DNA of 62,244 bases from Clostridium sp. (GCA_023666975.1 JAMPAW010000003.1:27136-89379), one strand, 5' to 3'; positions 15,536-24,696 are shown, counted from the stretch's first letter. Made by a program: numbers and translations. Notes: generated from the letters alone by a model not told the origin.

Positions 15536-17394
15536 ATGCTGTCACCCTCTTGCTCTTCTTTCTCCTCTGTGGCCGTCTCTTCTGTCGAAGTATTGGTCTG
15601 CTCCTCATTATCAGGCACTCTGCTGTTATCAGCATTTTCCTCCATATCTTCTGTCCTGTTCTCCTCTGTTGCAGTTGTTTCCCGCCTGCCGGTTTCGCTG
15701 CCCTTCTTCTCCAGCGTTGCCGTAATCATTTTATGAATCCCGTTATCCTGCTCCTGATACTGAACGGCAATCAAATCGCCGGCAGAAATCTTAATCAGTT
15801 CTTCATTATCGGCAAATCTCTGTTTATACACATTGCCGTCATCATCTCTGATATATACATAGGTATCGCCCTCGATAGCAATATATTCCATACTCTCCAC
15901 TACAAATTGCGTGTTCTTTACCAGTCCCTCCTCCATATTCTCCTCTGTATCACCGGTCTGCTGGTTTCCTTCTTTCGCCAACAGGCTGCGGTATTTGGCA
16001 AATACCTCCTCCTGTGTCTCCGCCGTCACCACCAGATTGTACTGCTCCACGTTTACCATAGCATACATTTTTACCAGTCCGCCGTTATCCGTAAGCACCA
16101 TAATATAAGTAGGCGTTCCGTCCACATTAATCAGGCTCGGAAAGGACGCCTTGTAATTTTTCTCCTGTACCTCGCCCTGCGCAGACGACATTGCCGAGTA
16201 TTCCTCCGCGCCGGAAATGCTGTAATATCTGGCCTCCGATGTCCGCTGATTAATCATGACAAATCCCACGTTCGATGCGTCTCCCGTCACGGAGGTCACT
16301 CCCGTGTAAACCCAGACATCATCTTCAATGGTTTTGTATCCGTAATCATCGGTCGTCTGAATACAGCCCTTTTGTCCGATTACACTATTCCAGTAACCTC
16401 CGGATAGCAGGCCGTACCAGTTAAACTTCTGCTCCAGCAGTTCTCCGTCATACACCCGGTCAACCCACGTCGGGATATCCTTCACCGAATAATATTCCAT
16501 GTCACCGGTCACGGGACTGCAAAGCACTGCTCCCTTCACGTCCATACCGCCAAAAAGACCAACTCTCGCATGAAGCACCGGACACACATAAAACGGTTCT
16601 CCCTCGTCATTAATTTCAAAGTAACACCCCTCAATAATCTTTGTCGGATTATGCACCTGTACATGACGGTAGATATTTTCATGGAAATACCCGGACGTCA
16701 CATATTTCATTCCCTTGGAAAGCTTCACATACTCGGATTTGGAGTTTACCGGATTAACGGTAATATAACCGGGTATGCCATTCTTGCGGTTGCTCAAATA
16801 TTTAAAAAAACTGGCGTATTGCAAATTTGCCACCTTCAGCGGACTGTTCTCAACATTAATCTGTGTGTAACTGTCCTCCACCTCAAACTGGCTGACCACA
16901 TCAGAAAGGGAGCCGATTTTGCGGTTACCAAAAACGGTGGCACTGTTCGTATCCATCAATGCAATATTATCCACATTCTCTGACTCCGGAATATCCTCCT
17001 TAAAATCCCGCTGCTCTACCGCCAGCAGCTTTGAATACCGTTTGGCATTAAAAATCGGCGACCCCGATAAACCACCAATAAACAACACCAGCACACACCC
17101 CACGGGAATAAAAACCAAAAGGGCCAGCTGCAGGCGTCCTTTGCCGTGTACAAAATAGTGCCAATTTTCCCGAAATCCGCTTTTCAGACTCACTTTTCTA
17201 CTTCTGCTTACAATTCCGGATAAAATGAAAATACCGCTGATAATCACGGAGTGAAACAACAGCCAGCTCCAAAATTCTGTGCTCTGTATATTTAATGCCG
17301 GATAATAGATATAATAATTAATACCCAGCCATAACAGCGACAACAATATCGCTACAATATAATATCCTTTCTGATTTGTATTGCTTTTACCCAT
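15532..17394 (-). CDS. large membrane protein, unknown function
   Basis: A protein of about 620 residues. Hydrophobic segments at about residues 11-30, 41-61 and 89-112 are followed by some 420 outside or soluble residues, rich in strands and Tyr. The last 110 residues are an acidic low-complexity tail rich in Glu, Thr and Asn (DMEENADNSRVPDNEEQTN, EETATEEKEEQEG). I do not recognise the family. The frame opens at 17427, but GGAGGCAGATT before the ATG at 17394 fixes the start. The TGA overlaps the TatD start, which suggests co-translation with TatD and rsmA. Confidence 0.6.
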   Translation of the reverse strand: MGKSNTNQKGYYIVAILLSLLWLGINYYIYYPALNIQSTEFWSWLLFHSVIISGIFILSGIVSRSRKVSLKSGFRENWHYFVHGKGRLQLALLVFIPVGCVLVLFIGGLSGSPIFNAKRYSKLLAVEQRDFKEDIPESENVDNIALMDTNSATVFGNRKIGSLSDVVSQFEVEDSYTQINVENSPLKVANLQYASFFKYLSNRKNGIPGYITVNPVNSKSEYVKLSKGMKYVTSGYFHENIYRHVQVHNPTKIIEGCYFEINDEGEPFYVCPVLHARVGLFGGMDVKGAVLCSPVTGDMEYYSVKDIPTWVDRVYDGELLEQKFNWYGLLSGGYWNSVIGQKGCIQTTDDYGYKTIEDDVWVYTGVTSVTGDASNVGFVMINQRTSEARYYSISGAEEYSAMSSAQGEVQEKNYKASFPSLINVDGTPTYIMVLTDNGGLVKMYAMVNVEQYNLVVTAETQEEVFAKYRSLLAKEGNQQTGDTEENMEEGLVKNTQFVVESMEYIAIEGDTYVYIRDDDGNVYKQRFADNEELIKISAGDLIAVQYQEQDNGIHKMITATLEKKGSETGRRETTATEENRTEDMEENADNSRVPDNEEQTNTSTEETATEEKEEQEGDSI

Positions 17395-17482
17395 AATCTG
17401 CCTCCTGTCCTGTTGCAATTTTTGCAATTCATTATATCATAATTATACTATTTTTACACAAGAATAATCAAAATACTGCCGA

Positions 17483-17511
17483 TAGACACTTTTTTTAATC
17501 TGTGTTATAAT
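17483..17511 (+). promoter_or_regulatory. promoter of the lipoprotein gene
   Basis: TAGACA at 17483-17488, a 17-base spacer and a perfect TATAAT at 17506-17511, 66 bases before the start codon at 17578. Confidence 0.75.
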
Positions 17512-17577
17512 CATTTCAATAAGCATCATATAGGCACATGCCTAATAAGCAGCAAAATTTATGAGGAGGCAACTTTT

Positions 17578-18345
17578 ATGAAATCGGTTCCCAAAAAACT
17601 CACAGTCCTTTTCATGGTATTCATTTTAACTTTTTCCATGACCGGCTGTTCCCTGTTTGACAGTAAAGCAAAAGTATATTCCCGCTACGCTGTCAGCCTG
17701 TTAGATATCAATTATAAGAATCAGTCCAAAGACTATATGACACTTACCGGTGTATCCCAAAAAGATGCCGAAGCGGTATATGTGGCCAACATGGACTATC
17801 AGGCCCACAATCTGATGAATTATTATGGCATTAAAGAAGTAGACGACGGCACTATACTTTCCGAGTTCTACTATTTGGCACAGTCCATTTTCTCCAATGC
17901 CAAGTACGAGGTGACTGATGTCCTCCACGACAAAGACAGCGACAGTTACACGTTAGAGATAACCATTTACCCGCTGAATACGCTGGAAACCACATATGAT
18001 CAGGTTGTTTCCTACATTCAGGACTTCAACTCACAGGTTGACGAGGGTGATTTTAATAACACCACAGAAGTGGATTACGAAACGGAATTTGCCGAGGGCA
18101 TCATGGCAATCCTCAAAAGCACCGTCGATAATCCCGGATATATGGATCCGGTCGTGCTAAATGTACCCATTCAGCCATCGAACGATTATTACTATATTAC
18201 AGATGAGGATTTTCTGAAGATTGACAGGGCAATTTTATATATTCGTGAGAATCCTTCTACACAGGAGAGTTCCTCAGAAAACGCAGTTGAAAATTCCTCA
18301 GATGACCCTGAGGCACCGGCTGAGGATTCAGAAACGGCAGAATAA
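17578..18345 (+). CDS. lipoprotein, unknown function
   Basis: A 255-residue lipoprotein. The signal peptide runs through LTVLFMVFILTFS and ends in the lipobox MTGC, with Cys23 the predicted lipidated residue. The mature part is a mostly helical domain with VSQKDAEAVYVANMDYQA and a YDQVVSYIQDFNSQV helix, then a Ser/Glu-rich, low-complexity C-terminal tail (ENAVENSSDDPEAPAEDSE). It resembles small clostridial surface lipoproteins of unknown role. It has its own promoter and a terminator just after the stop, so it is a single-gene unit. Confidence 0.75.
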   Translation: MKSVPKKLTVLFMVFILTFSMTGCSLFDSKAKVYSRYAVSLLDINYKNQSKDYMTLTGVSQKDAEAVYVANMDYQAHNLMNYYGIKEVDDGTILSEFYYLAQSIFSNAKYEVTDVLHDKDSDSYTLEITIYPLNTLETTYDQVVSYIQDFNSQVDEGDFNNTTEVDYETEFAEGIMAILKSTVDNPGYMDPVVLNVPIQPSNDYYYITDEDFLKIDRAILYIRENPSTQESSSENAVENSSDDPEAPAEDSETAE

Positions 18346-18365
18346 TCTATTCATCGATTAATTTA

Positions 18366-18418
18366 CGGGGCATTCACTTAGATGATTCATCATCCTTGTG
18401 ATATGCCCCGCTTATTTT
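18366..18418. terminator. terminator after the lipoprotein gene
   Basis: CGGGGCAT (18366-18373) pairs with ATGCCCCG (18403-18410), extended inward by TCAC/GTGA and GATGA/TCATC stems, then CTTATTTTG. It can end the plus-strand lipoprotein; metG ends about 22 bases further on the other strand. Confidence 0.75.
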
Positions 18419-18439
18419 GTATATTTACCTATAACGGTA

Positions 18440-20392
18440 TTAACAGATTTCCGCCCCGTGCGGCATATCCTTCTCTGTGGTGACAAGGGCAAGATTACCG
18501 TCCGCATCCTCCGCACAGAGAATCATTCCCTGAGATTCAACACCTGCCAATGTTGCCGGCTTGAGATTGGTTACAACCACAACCTTCTTGCCCACCATAT
18601 CCTCTGGTGAATAGTGCGCCTTTATTCCTGACACAATCTGCCTTACCTCGCTGCCGATTTTCACCTTGGAGCACAATAGCTTCTTGGAATTTTTCACTTC
18701 CTCACAGGCAATAACCTGACCCACCTGGAACTGAAGCTTTTCAAAATCTTCAATGGTAATCTCCGGTTTTTTCTCCACATCGATTCCCGGATTATCATCT
18801 ACTGGCTCCGGTTCTGGTTCCTGCTCCAGCTGAGCAACCTTTTCCATCACTTCCTCCAAGTCCAGTCTTGCAAACAAAATCTCCGGCTTATCCGTCACCT
18901 TTGTCCCTGATTTATAGCCGCCAAATCTCACCAAATCATTCACCTTACGCTTTGGTGCATTTAACTGTGCGAGGATTTTCCCGGCCGTTTCCGGCATATA
19001 CGGCTCTAACAGGGTTGCACCGATGACAATGCTCTCGACCAGATTATACAGCACGGTGGCAAGCCGGTCCTGCTTATCCTCTTCCTTTGCCAATGCCCAC
19101 GGCATCGTCTCGTCAATGTATTTATTGCAGCGTTTAAACAAATTAAAAATCTCGGTAATCGCATCAGCCACCCGCAATTTGTCCATCGCACCGGAAACGC
19201 GGATTCTGGTATCTAAAGCGTAATCGATCAGCTCCTTATCCACGTCCTCGACTGCCTTTTTATTGTTGACCTCACCCTCAAAATACTTATTTGACATTGA
19301 CACGGTACGATTTACCAGATTACCCAGCGTATTTGCCAGGTCGGAATTTAAACGCTCCACTACCAGCTCCCACGAAATAACACCATCATTTTCAAAAGGC
19401 ATCTCATGAAGGACAAAATAGCGGACAGCATCTACGCCAAACATGTCTACCAAATCATCAGCATAGATAACATTTCCTTTGGACTTGCTCATCTTACCAT
19501 CACTCTGCAGCAGCCATGGGTGGCCAAATACCTGCTTGGGCAGCGGAAGGTCTAATGCCATCAGCATAATCGGCCAATAAATGGTATGGAAACGCAGAAT
19601 ATCTTTTCCAATTAAGTGCAAATCACAGGGCCAGTATTTTTCATATGCCCGGTCGCTTCCCCCGTCTATATCGAAGCCTAAACCGGTAATATAGTTGGTC
19701 AGCGCATCTATCCACACGTAGATAACATGTTTCTCATCAAAATCCACAGGGATACCCCATTTAAAAGAAGTACGGGACACACACAAATCCTGCAGGCCCG
19801 GAAGCAAAAAGTTGTTCATCATTTCGTTTTTCCGGGATTCCGGCTGAATAAAATCCGGGTGGGTGTTAATATAGTCAATCAACTTCCCCTGATACTTGCT
19901 CATCTTAAAAAAGTATGCCTCTTCCTTGGCTGGCTGCACTTCTCTTCCGCAGTCCGGACACTTGCCGTCCACCAGCTGTGACTCCGTAAAAAAGGATTCA
20001 CACGGCGTACAATAAAGTCCCTCATAATTTCCTTTATAGATATCACCCTTATCATATAGCTTCTTGAAAATTTTCTGAACCTGCCGCTGGTGGCTCTCAT
20101 CGGTTGTGCGAATAAATTTGTCGTATGAGGTATTCATCAAATCCCAGATACGCTGAATCTCCCCCGCCGTCTTGTCGACAAATTCTTTCGGTGTAATTCC
20201 CGCTTCCGCTGCCTTCAGCTCAATTTTTTGTCCGTGCTCATCTGTTCCGGTCTGAAAACGGACATCATACCCTGCAAACCTCTTGTATCTCGCAATACTG
20301 TCTGCAAGTACGATTTCATAGGTATTACCAATATGCGGTTTGCCTGATGTATAGGCAATCGCAGTAGTAATGTAATACGGTTTCTTTGCCAT
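18440..20392 (-). CDS. metG: methionyl-tRNA synthetase
   Basis: A 650-residue class I synthetase that charges tRNA-Met. The HIGH motif is His20-Ile-Gly-Asn23 (GKPHIGNTYE) and KMSKS is intact near residue 298 (GKMSKSKGN). A zinc knuckle CTPCESFFTESQLVDGKCPDCG lies near 128-150. An anticodon-binding helical domain follows, and the C-terminal 110 residues are the EMAP/Trbp111-like tRNA-binding domain (FEKLQFQVGQVIACEEVKNSKKL). Full length for the dimeric bacterial type. A Met T-box leader precedes it, so expression should respond to uncharged tRNA-Met. Confidence 0.97.
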   Translation of the reverse strand: MAKKPYYITTAIAYTSGKPHIGNTYEIVLADSIARYKRFAGYDVRFQTGTDEHGQKIELKAAEAGITPKEFVDKTAGEIQRIWDLMNTSYDKFIRTTDESHQRQVQKIFKKLYDKGDIYKGNYEGLYCTPCESFFTESQLVDGKCPDCGREVQPAKEEAYFFKMSKYQGKLIDYINTHPDFIQPESRKNEMMNNFLLPGLQDLCVSRTSFKWGIPVDFDEKHVIYVWIDALTNYITGLGFDIDGGSDRAYEKYWPCDLHLIGKDILRFHTIYWPIMLMALDLPLPKQVFGHPWLLQSDGKMSKSKGNVIYADDLVDMFGVDAVRYFVLHEMPFENDGVISWELVVERLNSDLANTLGNLVNRTVSMSNKYFEGEVNNKKAVEDVDKELIDYALDTRIRVSGAMDKLRVADAITEIFNLFKRCNKYIDETMPWALAKEEDKQDRLATVLYNLVESIVIGATLLEPYMPETAGKILAQLNAPKRKVNDLVRFGGYKSGTKVTDKPEILFARLDLEEVMEKVAQLEQEPEPEPVDDNPGIDVEKKPEITIEDFEKLQFQVGQVIACEEVKNSKKLLCSKVKIGSEVRQIVSGIKAHYSPEDMVGKKVVVVTNLKPATLAGVESQGMILCAEDADGNLALVTTEKDMPHGAEIC

Positions 20393-20512
20393 TATAATTT
20401 CCTCCTTATCATCCGAATGAAAGATTTTGTACAGCTTTCAGAAAATGAGCTGTCCGCTGTACCAGAGAATGATCTGCTGCCGTGAGCGGACAAGGTTTAC
20501 TTCACCTTGTGC

Positions 20513-20806
20513 AAAAAATAGCCCGCCTTTAATACAACTTTAAAGGCGAGCTTTATCTCTCACGGTACCACTTTAATTCATCTGCATATTGCTATGCTGA
20601 CCTCTCTGACTGGCCACTACCAGTCTACACGTTAACGGGTGCATCCGTCTCATGCTTAGAATCTGTGAACTATGGCATTCCTCACATAAGAAGCTCCAAG
20701 ACCATCTTCAATCTGTTCTGCCTTTCCCTGTTCTCAGCTTCCCAGGTTCTCTGTCAAAGACTTTCCAAATCTACTCTTCTCTTCATCGCTCATTCTTTTT
20801 TAACTA
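20513..20806 (-). promoter_or_regulatory. T-box riboswitch leader of metG
   Basis: The conserved T-box appears on the minus strand as GTGGTACCGTGAG (20571-20559). It is preceded by stem I features such as AGAGAACCTGGGAAGCTGAG and GAGTAGA, and followed by the terminator GCTCGCCTTTAA/TTAAAGGCGGGC (20551-20540 with 20532-20521, one G-U) and a T-run at 20519-20513. Uncharged tRNA-Met would base-pair with the specifier and T-box and allow read-through into metG. Met is inferred from the gene served; more than one ATG could be the specifier, so the exact codon was not assigned. Confidence 0.92.
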
Positions 20807-20812
20807 GTTTCA

Positions 20813-20841
20813 ATTATATTCAAAGACTGCGCCAGTGTCAA
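20813..20841 (-). promoter_or_regulatory. promoter of the metG T-box transcript
   Basis: On the minus strand: perfect TTGACA (20841-20836), 17-base spacer, perfect TATAAT (20818-20813). Transcription would start near 20806. Confidence 0.85.
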
Positions 20842-20996
20842 GCAGGATTATGGATTGAAAACATTCTTTTTCCCCTTTTTTTGCTATTCTTCCCCTCAGT
20901 CTGCCATTATTTCAACATCTTGTGTATACAATTTTATCCTTGTTCAAAATCTTGATTTTCTTATGTTTTTTGAAATTTTTTGTCTTTTTTCCGCTC

Positions 20997-21026
20997 GATT
21001 TTTGTACTGAAAAAAGTACAAAAATC
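20997..21026. repeat. perfect 11-bp inverted repeat upstream of the pfl promoter
   Basis: GATTTTTGTAC (20997-21007) and GTACAAAAATC (21016-21026) flank 8 bases, ending 14 bases before the -35. It could be an operator. A terminator is unlikely because no gene ends here. The stretch 20842-20996 is AT-rich with no gene; it holds one copy of GTGTATACAAT (20922-20932), repeated at 21045-21055 inside the pfl promoter spacer. Confidence 0.55.
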
Positions 21027-21039
21027 AGGAATTTTTCCG

Positions 21040-21068
21040 TTGACGTGTATACAATATAAATCTATAAT
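21040..21068 (+). promoter_or_regulatory. promoter of the pyruvate formate-lyase genes
   Basis: TTGACG at 21040-21045, a 17-base spacer and perfect TATAAT at 21063-21068. The spacer contains GTGTATACAAT (21045-21055), an imperfect palindrome also found at 20922-20932, so a regulator could bind at both places. Confidence 0.85.
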
Positions 21069-21072
21069 AGAG

Positions 21073-21114
21073 TTATGAGAATTTCACAGCTCGATGATGA
21101 GGTGAATTTCATAA
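21073..21114 (+). promoter_or_regulatory. 5' UTR stem-loop of the pfl transcript
   Basis: TTATGA (21073-21078) pairs with TCATAA (21109-21114) and TTCAC (21083-21087) with GTGAA (21102-21106), with small bulges between. It sits at the very 5' end of the predicted message, a position that often stabilises abundant transcripts. Confidence 0.5.
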
Positions 21115-21141
21115 ATTTTTATTAAAAGGAGGATTTTTTTA

Positions 21142-23181
21142 ATGAGATCAGAATGGAATGGTTTCACAGGTGGTAACTGGGAGAAGTTTGTGGACGTGCG
21201 TGATTTTATCCAAAGAAACTATACACCTTATGAAGGTGATGATGCTTTTCTTTGCGGACCGACTCAGAACACCAAAGACTTATGGGCACAGGTTATGGAT
21301 CTGACAAAGAAGGAGAGAGAAGCAGGCGGTGTTCTGGATATGGATACCAAAGTTGTTTCTACTTTAACTTCTCATGGTGCAGGTTATCTTGACAAGGACA
21401 AAGAGACTATCGTAGGTTTCCAGACAGACAAGCCTTTCAAGAGAGGAATGAATGTATACGGCGGACTTCGTATGGCAATGAAGGCATGTGAGGACAACGG
21501 CTACAAAGTAGATGATGAAATCGTTGATTTCTTCTCTAAACACAGAAAAACACACAACGAGGGTGTATTTGATGTATATGATGCAGAGATCAGAAAATGC
21601 CGTACGAATCATATTGTAACCGGTCTTCCTGATGCATACGGCCGTGGACGTATCATCGGTGACTACAGAAGAGTTGCTCTGTACGGAACAGATTTCCTTA
21701 TTCAGGATAAGCTGGCACAGAAGGAATCTTTCGGTACCGTTTACACAGATGATGTCATTCGCGGTAAGGAAGAAATTTCCGAGCAGATTAAAGCCCTTAA
21801 GGAATTGACCAAGATGGCTGAGGCTTATGGATGCGATATTTCTAAGCCTGCTAAGAATGTACAGGAAGCTATCCAGTGGACTTACTTCGGCTATTTGGGA
21901 GCGGTCAAAGAGCAGAACGGTGCTGCAATGTCACTTGGACGTACAGCAACCTTCCTTGATGTATACGCAGAGAGAGATTTAGCTGCCGGTACATTTACAG
22001 AGGAGCAGATTCAGGAGTTCATCGATCATTTTATTATGAAATTAAGATGTGTTAAATTTGCACGTACACCAGAATACAACCAGATTTTTGCCGGTGACCC
22101 GGTTTGGGTAACAGAGTCATTAGGTGGTATGGGCGTTGACGGACGTACATTGGTTTCCAAGATGTCATTCCGTTATTTGAATACCCTGAACAACTTAGGT
22201 ACTTCACCGGAGCCTAACTTAACCGTACTCTGGTCAACAAAGCTGCCGATGGGCTGGAAACAGTTCTGTGCTAAGATGTCCATCAAGTCTTCTTCTATCC
22301 AGTATGAGAATGATGACATGATGAGACCACTTCACGGTGATGACTACGGTATTGCCTGCTGTGTATCTTCAATGGTTATCGGTAAGGAAATGCAGTTCTT
22401 CGGAGCCCGTGCTAACCTTGCTAAATGTCTGCTTTATGCTATCAACGGTGGTGTTGATGAGTGTACAGGCGTACAGGTAGGTCCTAAGTATCGTCCGGTT
22501 GAAGGCGATGTTCTTGACTATGATGATGTAATGGCTAAATTCGATGACATGATGGATTGGCTTGCCAAGGTATATGTAAGTGCACTGAATATCATTCACT
22601 ATATGCATGACAAATATGCTTATGAGAGAATCCAGATGGCTTTACATGACAGAGATGTCAAGAGATATTTTGCAACCGGTGTAGCAGGATTATCCATTGT
22701 TGCTGACTCTTTATCAGCAATCAAGTATGCTAAGGTTAAACCGATTCGCAACGAGCAGGGTATTGTAGTAAGCTATGAAACAGAGGGAGACTTCCCTAAA
22801 TACGGTAACAATGACGACCGCGTAGATGAGATTGCAACTTATATTGTAACAACATTTATGGATAAGATTAGAAAGAATCATGTATACAGAAACGGTATTC
22901 CTACACAGTCAATTCTTACGATTACTTCTAACGTAACCTACGGTAAGAATACTGGTGACACACCTTGTGGTAGAAAGCATGGTGCTCCGTTTGCTCCGGG
23001 TGCTAACCCACTTCACCAGAGAGATACCCACGGTGCAGTAGCTTCTTTGGCTTCTGTTGCCAAGATTCCGTTTAAGGATGCTCAAGATGGTATTTCCAAC
23101 ACATTTACCATCATTCCGGGTGCTCTGGGTAAAGAGGATCAGGTATTTGCCGGGGATATTGATATCGATTTGAGCAAATAA
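21142..23181 (+). CDS. pflB: pyruvate formate-lyase large subunit lacking the glycyl-radical domain
   Basis: A 679-residue formate C-acetyltransferase core, which would make acetyl-CoA and formate from pyruvate and CoA. The adjacent active-site cysteines Cys406-Cys407 are in [12 protein letters not shown]. Pfl-specific stretches include [29 protein letters not shown] and the C-terminal [18 protein letters not shown]. It ends [20 protein letters not shown]. Intact homologues such as E. coli PflB (760 aa) continue there with about 80 more residues holding the RVSGYAV radical loop. Here the stop is followed by a spacer and new ribosome sites, and that domain is encoded separately at 23486. A strong promoter and an A-rich GGAGG precede the gene. 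Confidence 0.95.
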   Translation: MRSEWNGFTGGNWEKFVDVRDFIQRNYTPYEGDDAFLCGPTQNTKDLWAQVMDLTKKEREAGGVLDMDTKVVSTLTSHGAGYLDKDKETIVGFQTDKPFKRGMNVYGGLRMAMKACEDNGYKVDDEIVDFFSKHRKTHNEGVFDVYDAEIRKCRTNHIVTGLPDAYGRGRIIGDYRRVALYGTDFLIQDKLAQKESFGTVYTDDVIRGKEEISEQIKALKELTKMAEAYGCDISKPAKNVQEAIQWTYFGYLGAVKEQNGAAMSLGRTATFLDVYAERDLAAGTFTEEQIQEFIDHFIMKLRCVKFARTPEYNQIFAGDPVWVTESLGGMGVDGRTLVSKMSFRYLNTLNNLGTSPEPNLTVLWSTKLPMGWKQFCAKMSIKSSSIQYENDDMMRPLHGDDYGIACCVSSMVIGKEMQFFGARANLAKCLLYAINGGVDECTGVQVGPKYRPVEGDVLDYDDVMAKFDDMMDWLAKVYVSALNIIHYMHDKYAYERIQMALHDRDVKRYFATGVAGLSIVADSLSAIKYAKVKPIRNEQGIVVSYETEGDFPKYGNNDDRVDEIATYIVTTFMDKIRKNHVYRNGIPTQSILTITSNVTYGKNTGDTPCGRKHGAPFAPGANPLHQRDTHGAVASLASVAKIPFKDAQDGISNTFTIIPGALGKEDQVFAGDIDIDLSK

Positions 23182-23227
23182 TAGTTTTATCCATAAACTA
23201 TATGGACAATGAAATCTTGGAGGTTAT

Positions 23228-23446
23228 ATGATGAATGATGACAAACGAGTAGAGGACATTGTCACAATGCTTGACAACATGATAGGAAACGGACATGGAC
23301 ACGTCAACGTATCCATAGACGAGAATATCGAAGCCGGTGAGAAATCGGAAGTAACAATGGGCTGTACCGACTGTGCCAAAGGGGATTTAGCTTGCAGCGT
23401 TCCCACTTTAATGGAAGGTATGGACGAAGAATTACGGGAAGACTAA
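23228..23446 (+). CDS. Cys-containing paralogue of the glycyl-radical subunit N-terminus, unknown function
   Basis: A 72-residue protein between the lyase core and the radical subunit. Residues 8-30 align without gaps to the same numbered residues of the 80-aa radical subunit; identical positions include Val8, Val12, Met14-Leu15-Asp16, Ile19, Gly22, His25 and Asn27-Val28. The second half is unrelated to the radical loop: it has Cys46, Cys49 and Cys56 (CX2CX6C, MGCTDCAKGDLACS) and an acidic end. GGAGG lies 4 or 7 bases before two tandem ATGs; the second (23231) has the better spacing. It could be an assembly, protection or redox partner of the split enzyme. This is inference. Confidence 0.8.
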   Translation: MMNDDKRVEDIVTMLDNMIGNGHGHVNVSIDENIEAGEKSEVTMGCTDCAKGDLACSVPTLMEGMDEELRED

Positions 23447-23485
23447 TTCCGCAATATTGAATGAAATATAAGGAGGTTTTTTATA

Positions 23486-23728
23486 ATGGCAGGAAGTACA
23501 CAACAAGTTGACAACTTAGTAAATATGTTAGATGGTTATATCGACAAAGGCGGCTATCATTTGAATGTAAATGTGCTGAATCGCGATACTTTATTGGACG
23601 CTCAGAAGCATCCTGAAAATTATCCTCAGTTGACCATCCGCGTTTCCGGTTATGCAGTTAACTTCATTAAACTGACTCCGGAGCAGCAGGCAGATGTTAT
23701 TTCAAGAACATTCCATGAGGCTATGTAA
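23486..23728 (+). CDS. grcA: stand-alone glycyl-radical subunit of pyruvate formate-lyase
   Basis: An 80-residue protein equal to the C-terminal domain of pyruvate formate-lyase. It carries the [12 protein letters not shown] segment, [15 protein letters not shown] with the radical Gly55, and the [18 protein letters not shown] end. It matches the role of E. coli YfiD/GrcA, a spare part for oxygen-cleaved enzyme. Here the large subunit has no such domain, so this protein should be required for any activity. AAGGAGG lies 9 bases before the ATG. The combined length with the large subunit (759) equals an intact enzyme. A terminator follows, so it may be made in excess of the activase. Confidence 0.93.
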   Translation: MAGSTQQVDNLVNMLDGYIDKGGYHLNVNVLNRDTLLDAQKHPENYPQLTIRVSGYAVNFIKLTPEQQADVISRTFHEAM

Positions 23729-23750
23729 TTAGCTTTTTAAAGGTAAGTAG

Positions 23751-23781
23751 AAGAGGCAAGAGGTAACTCTTGCCTCTTTTT
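23751..23781 (+). terminator. intrinsic terminator between the radical subunit and the activase
   Basis: AAGAGGCAAGAG (23751-23762) pairs perfectly with CTCTTGCCTCTT (23767-23778) around GTAA, followed by more T. The activase starts 27 bases later without a recognisable promoter, so it is probably expressed by read-through at a lower level than the enzyme subunits. Confidence 0.85.
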
Positions 23782-23807
23782 ACACAATTTGGTAAAAGGA
23801 GTTTATT

Positions 23808-24569
23808 ATGGTTGGACATATTCATTCCATAGAGACATGCGGCACGGTAGACGGACCGGGAATGCGTTTTGTGATCTTCTTCAAAGGCTGTCCGATGCGG
23901 TGCCTGTACTGCCACAATCCCGACACATGGGACCCGCGGGGCGGTGAGGAACACACGGTAGACGATTTGCTCGCACAATACGATACACTTAAATCCTTCT
24001 ACACAAGCGGCGGCATTACTGCTACCGGCGGAGAACCCTTAATGCAGATTGATTTTCTGACTGAATTGTTTGAGGCGGCAAAGGCAAAAGGAATTCATAC
24101 CTGTTTGGACACGTCCGGTGTTATTTTCCACAGGGACAATCCGACACTGCTTGCCAAATTTGAACGACTTGCAAAATGCACGGATTTGGTTATGTTGGAT
24201 ATCAAGCATATCGACCCGCAGGAGCACCAGAAGCTCTGTCAGCAGCCAAATGATAATATATTGGATTTTGCTCAGTTTCTCGATGAACAGGGAATCGATA
24301 TCTGGATTCGCCACGTCATTGTAGAAGGGATTACCCTGATTGATGAATACCTTGACCAGCTCGGATATTTTATTGGCGGACTAAAGCACCTAAAAGCGTT
24401 AGACTGTCTTCCATACCACAGTATGGGAGTCACAAAATATGAAAATCTTGGTATTGAATATCCGTTAAAGGGACTGGAGGACCTGCCGAAAGAAGAAGCA
24501 ATCCGGGCAAAGGAAATGATTTTAAAAGCGGTTAAGCGGCGCAGACAGGACGATCAAAATAAGGGTTGA
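23808..24569 (+). CDS. pflA: pyruvate formate-lyase activating enzyme (radical SAM)
   Basis: A 253-residue radical SAM enzyme that places the glycyl radical on pyruvate formate-lyase using an iron-sulfur cluster and S-adenosylmethionine. The cluster motif is Cys28-x3-Cys32-x2-Cys35 (KGCPMRCLYCHNP), with the SAM-binding Gly-Gly-Glu-Pro in ATGGEPLMQ and the HSIETCGTVDGPGMRF N-terminus of PflA. Full length. GGAG lies 8 bases before the ATG. It would act on Gly55 of the separate 80-residue subunit. The required reductant may be the ferredoxin encoded next. Confidence 0.96.
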   Translation: MVGHIHSIETCGTVDGPGMRFVIFFKGCPMRCLYCHNPDTWDPRGGEEHTVDDLLAQYDTLKSFYTSGGITATGGEPLMQIDFLTELFEAAKAKGIHTCLDTSGVIFHRDNPTLLAKFERLAKCTDLVMLDIKHIDPQEHQKLCQQPNDNILDFAQFLDEQGIDIWIRHVIVEGITLIDEYLDQLGYFIGGLKHLKALDCLPYHSMGVTKYENLGIEYPLKGLEDLPKEEAIRAKEMILKAVKRRRQDDQNKG

Positions 24570-24605
24570 CATTCATTCCCGCTGCCAATGCTTTAGAAAA
24601 AATAC

Positions 24606-24634
24606 TTGCTATATAGGAAGACTTGTTTTAAAAT
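24606..24634 (+). promoter_or_regulatory. probable promoter of the ferredoxin gene
   Basis: TTGCTA at 24606-24611, a 17-base spacer and TAAAAT at 24629-24634. A small GGACAC/GTGTCC hairpin (24645-24659) follows in the leader. Confidence 0.55.
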
Positions 24635-24696
24635 ATAGGTTATGGGACACCTTGTGTCCATTGCATATTGAAAAAGATTAAAGGAGGACATGTATT

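Noticed and set aside
23182..23485. The short pyruvate formate-lyase as a frameshifted or truncated pseudogene.
   Set aside because: The core ends cleanly at a domain linker, the missing domain starts anew with its own GGAGG and ATG, and a further gene lies between them. A single frameshift could not give this layout.
24566..24594. TTGACA at the end of pflA as the ferredoxin promoter.
   Set aside because: No acceptable -10 lies 16-18 bases downstream; the TTGCTA/TAAAAT pair at 24606 fits better.
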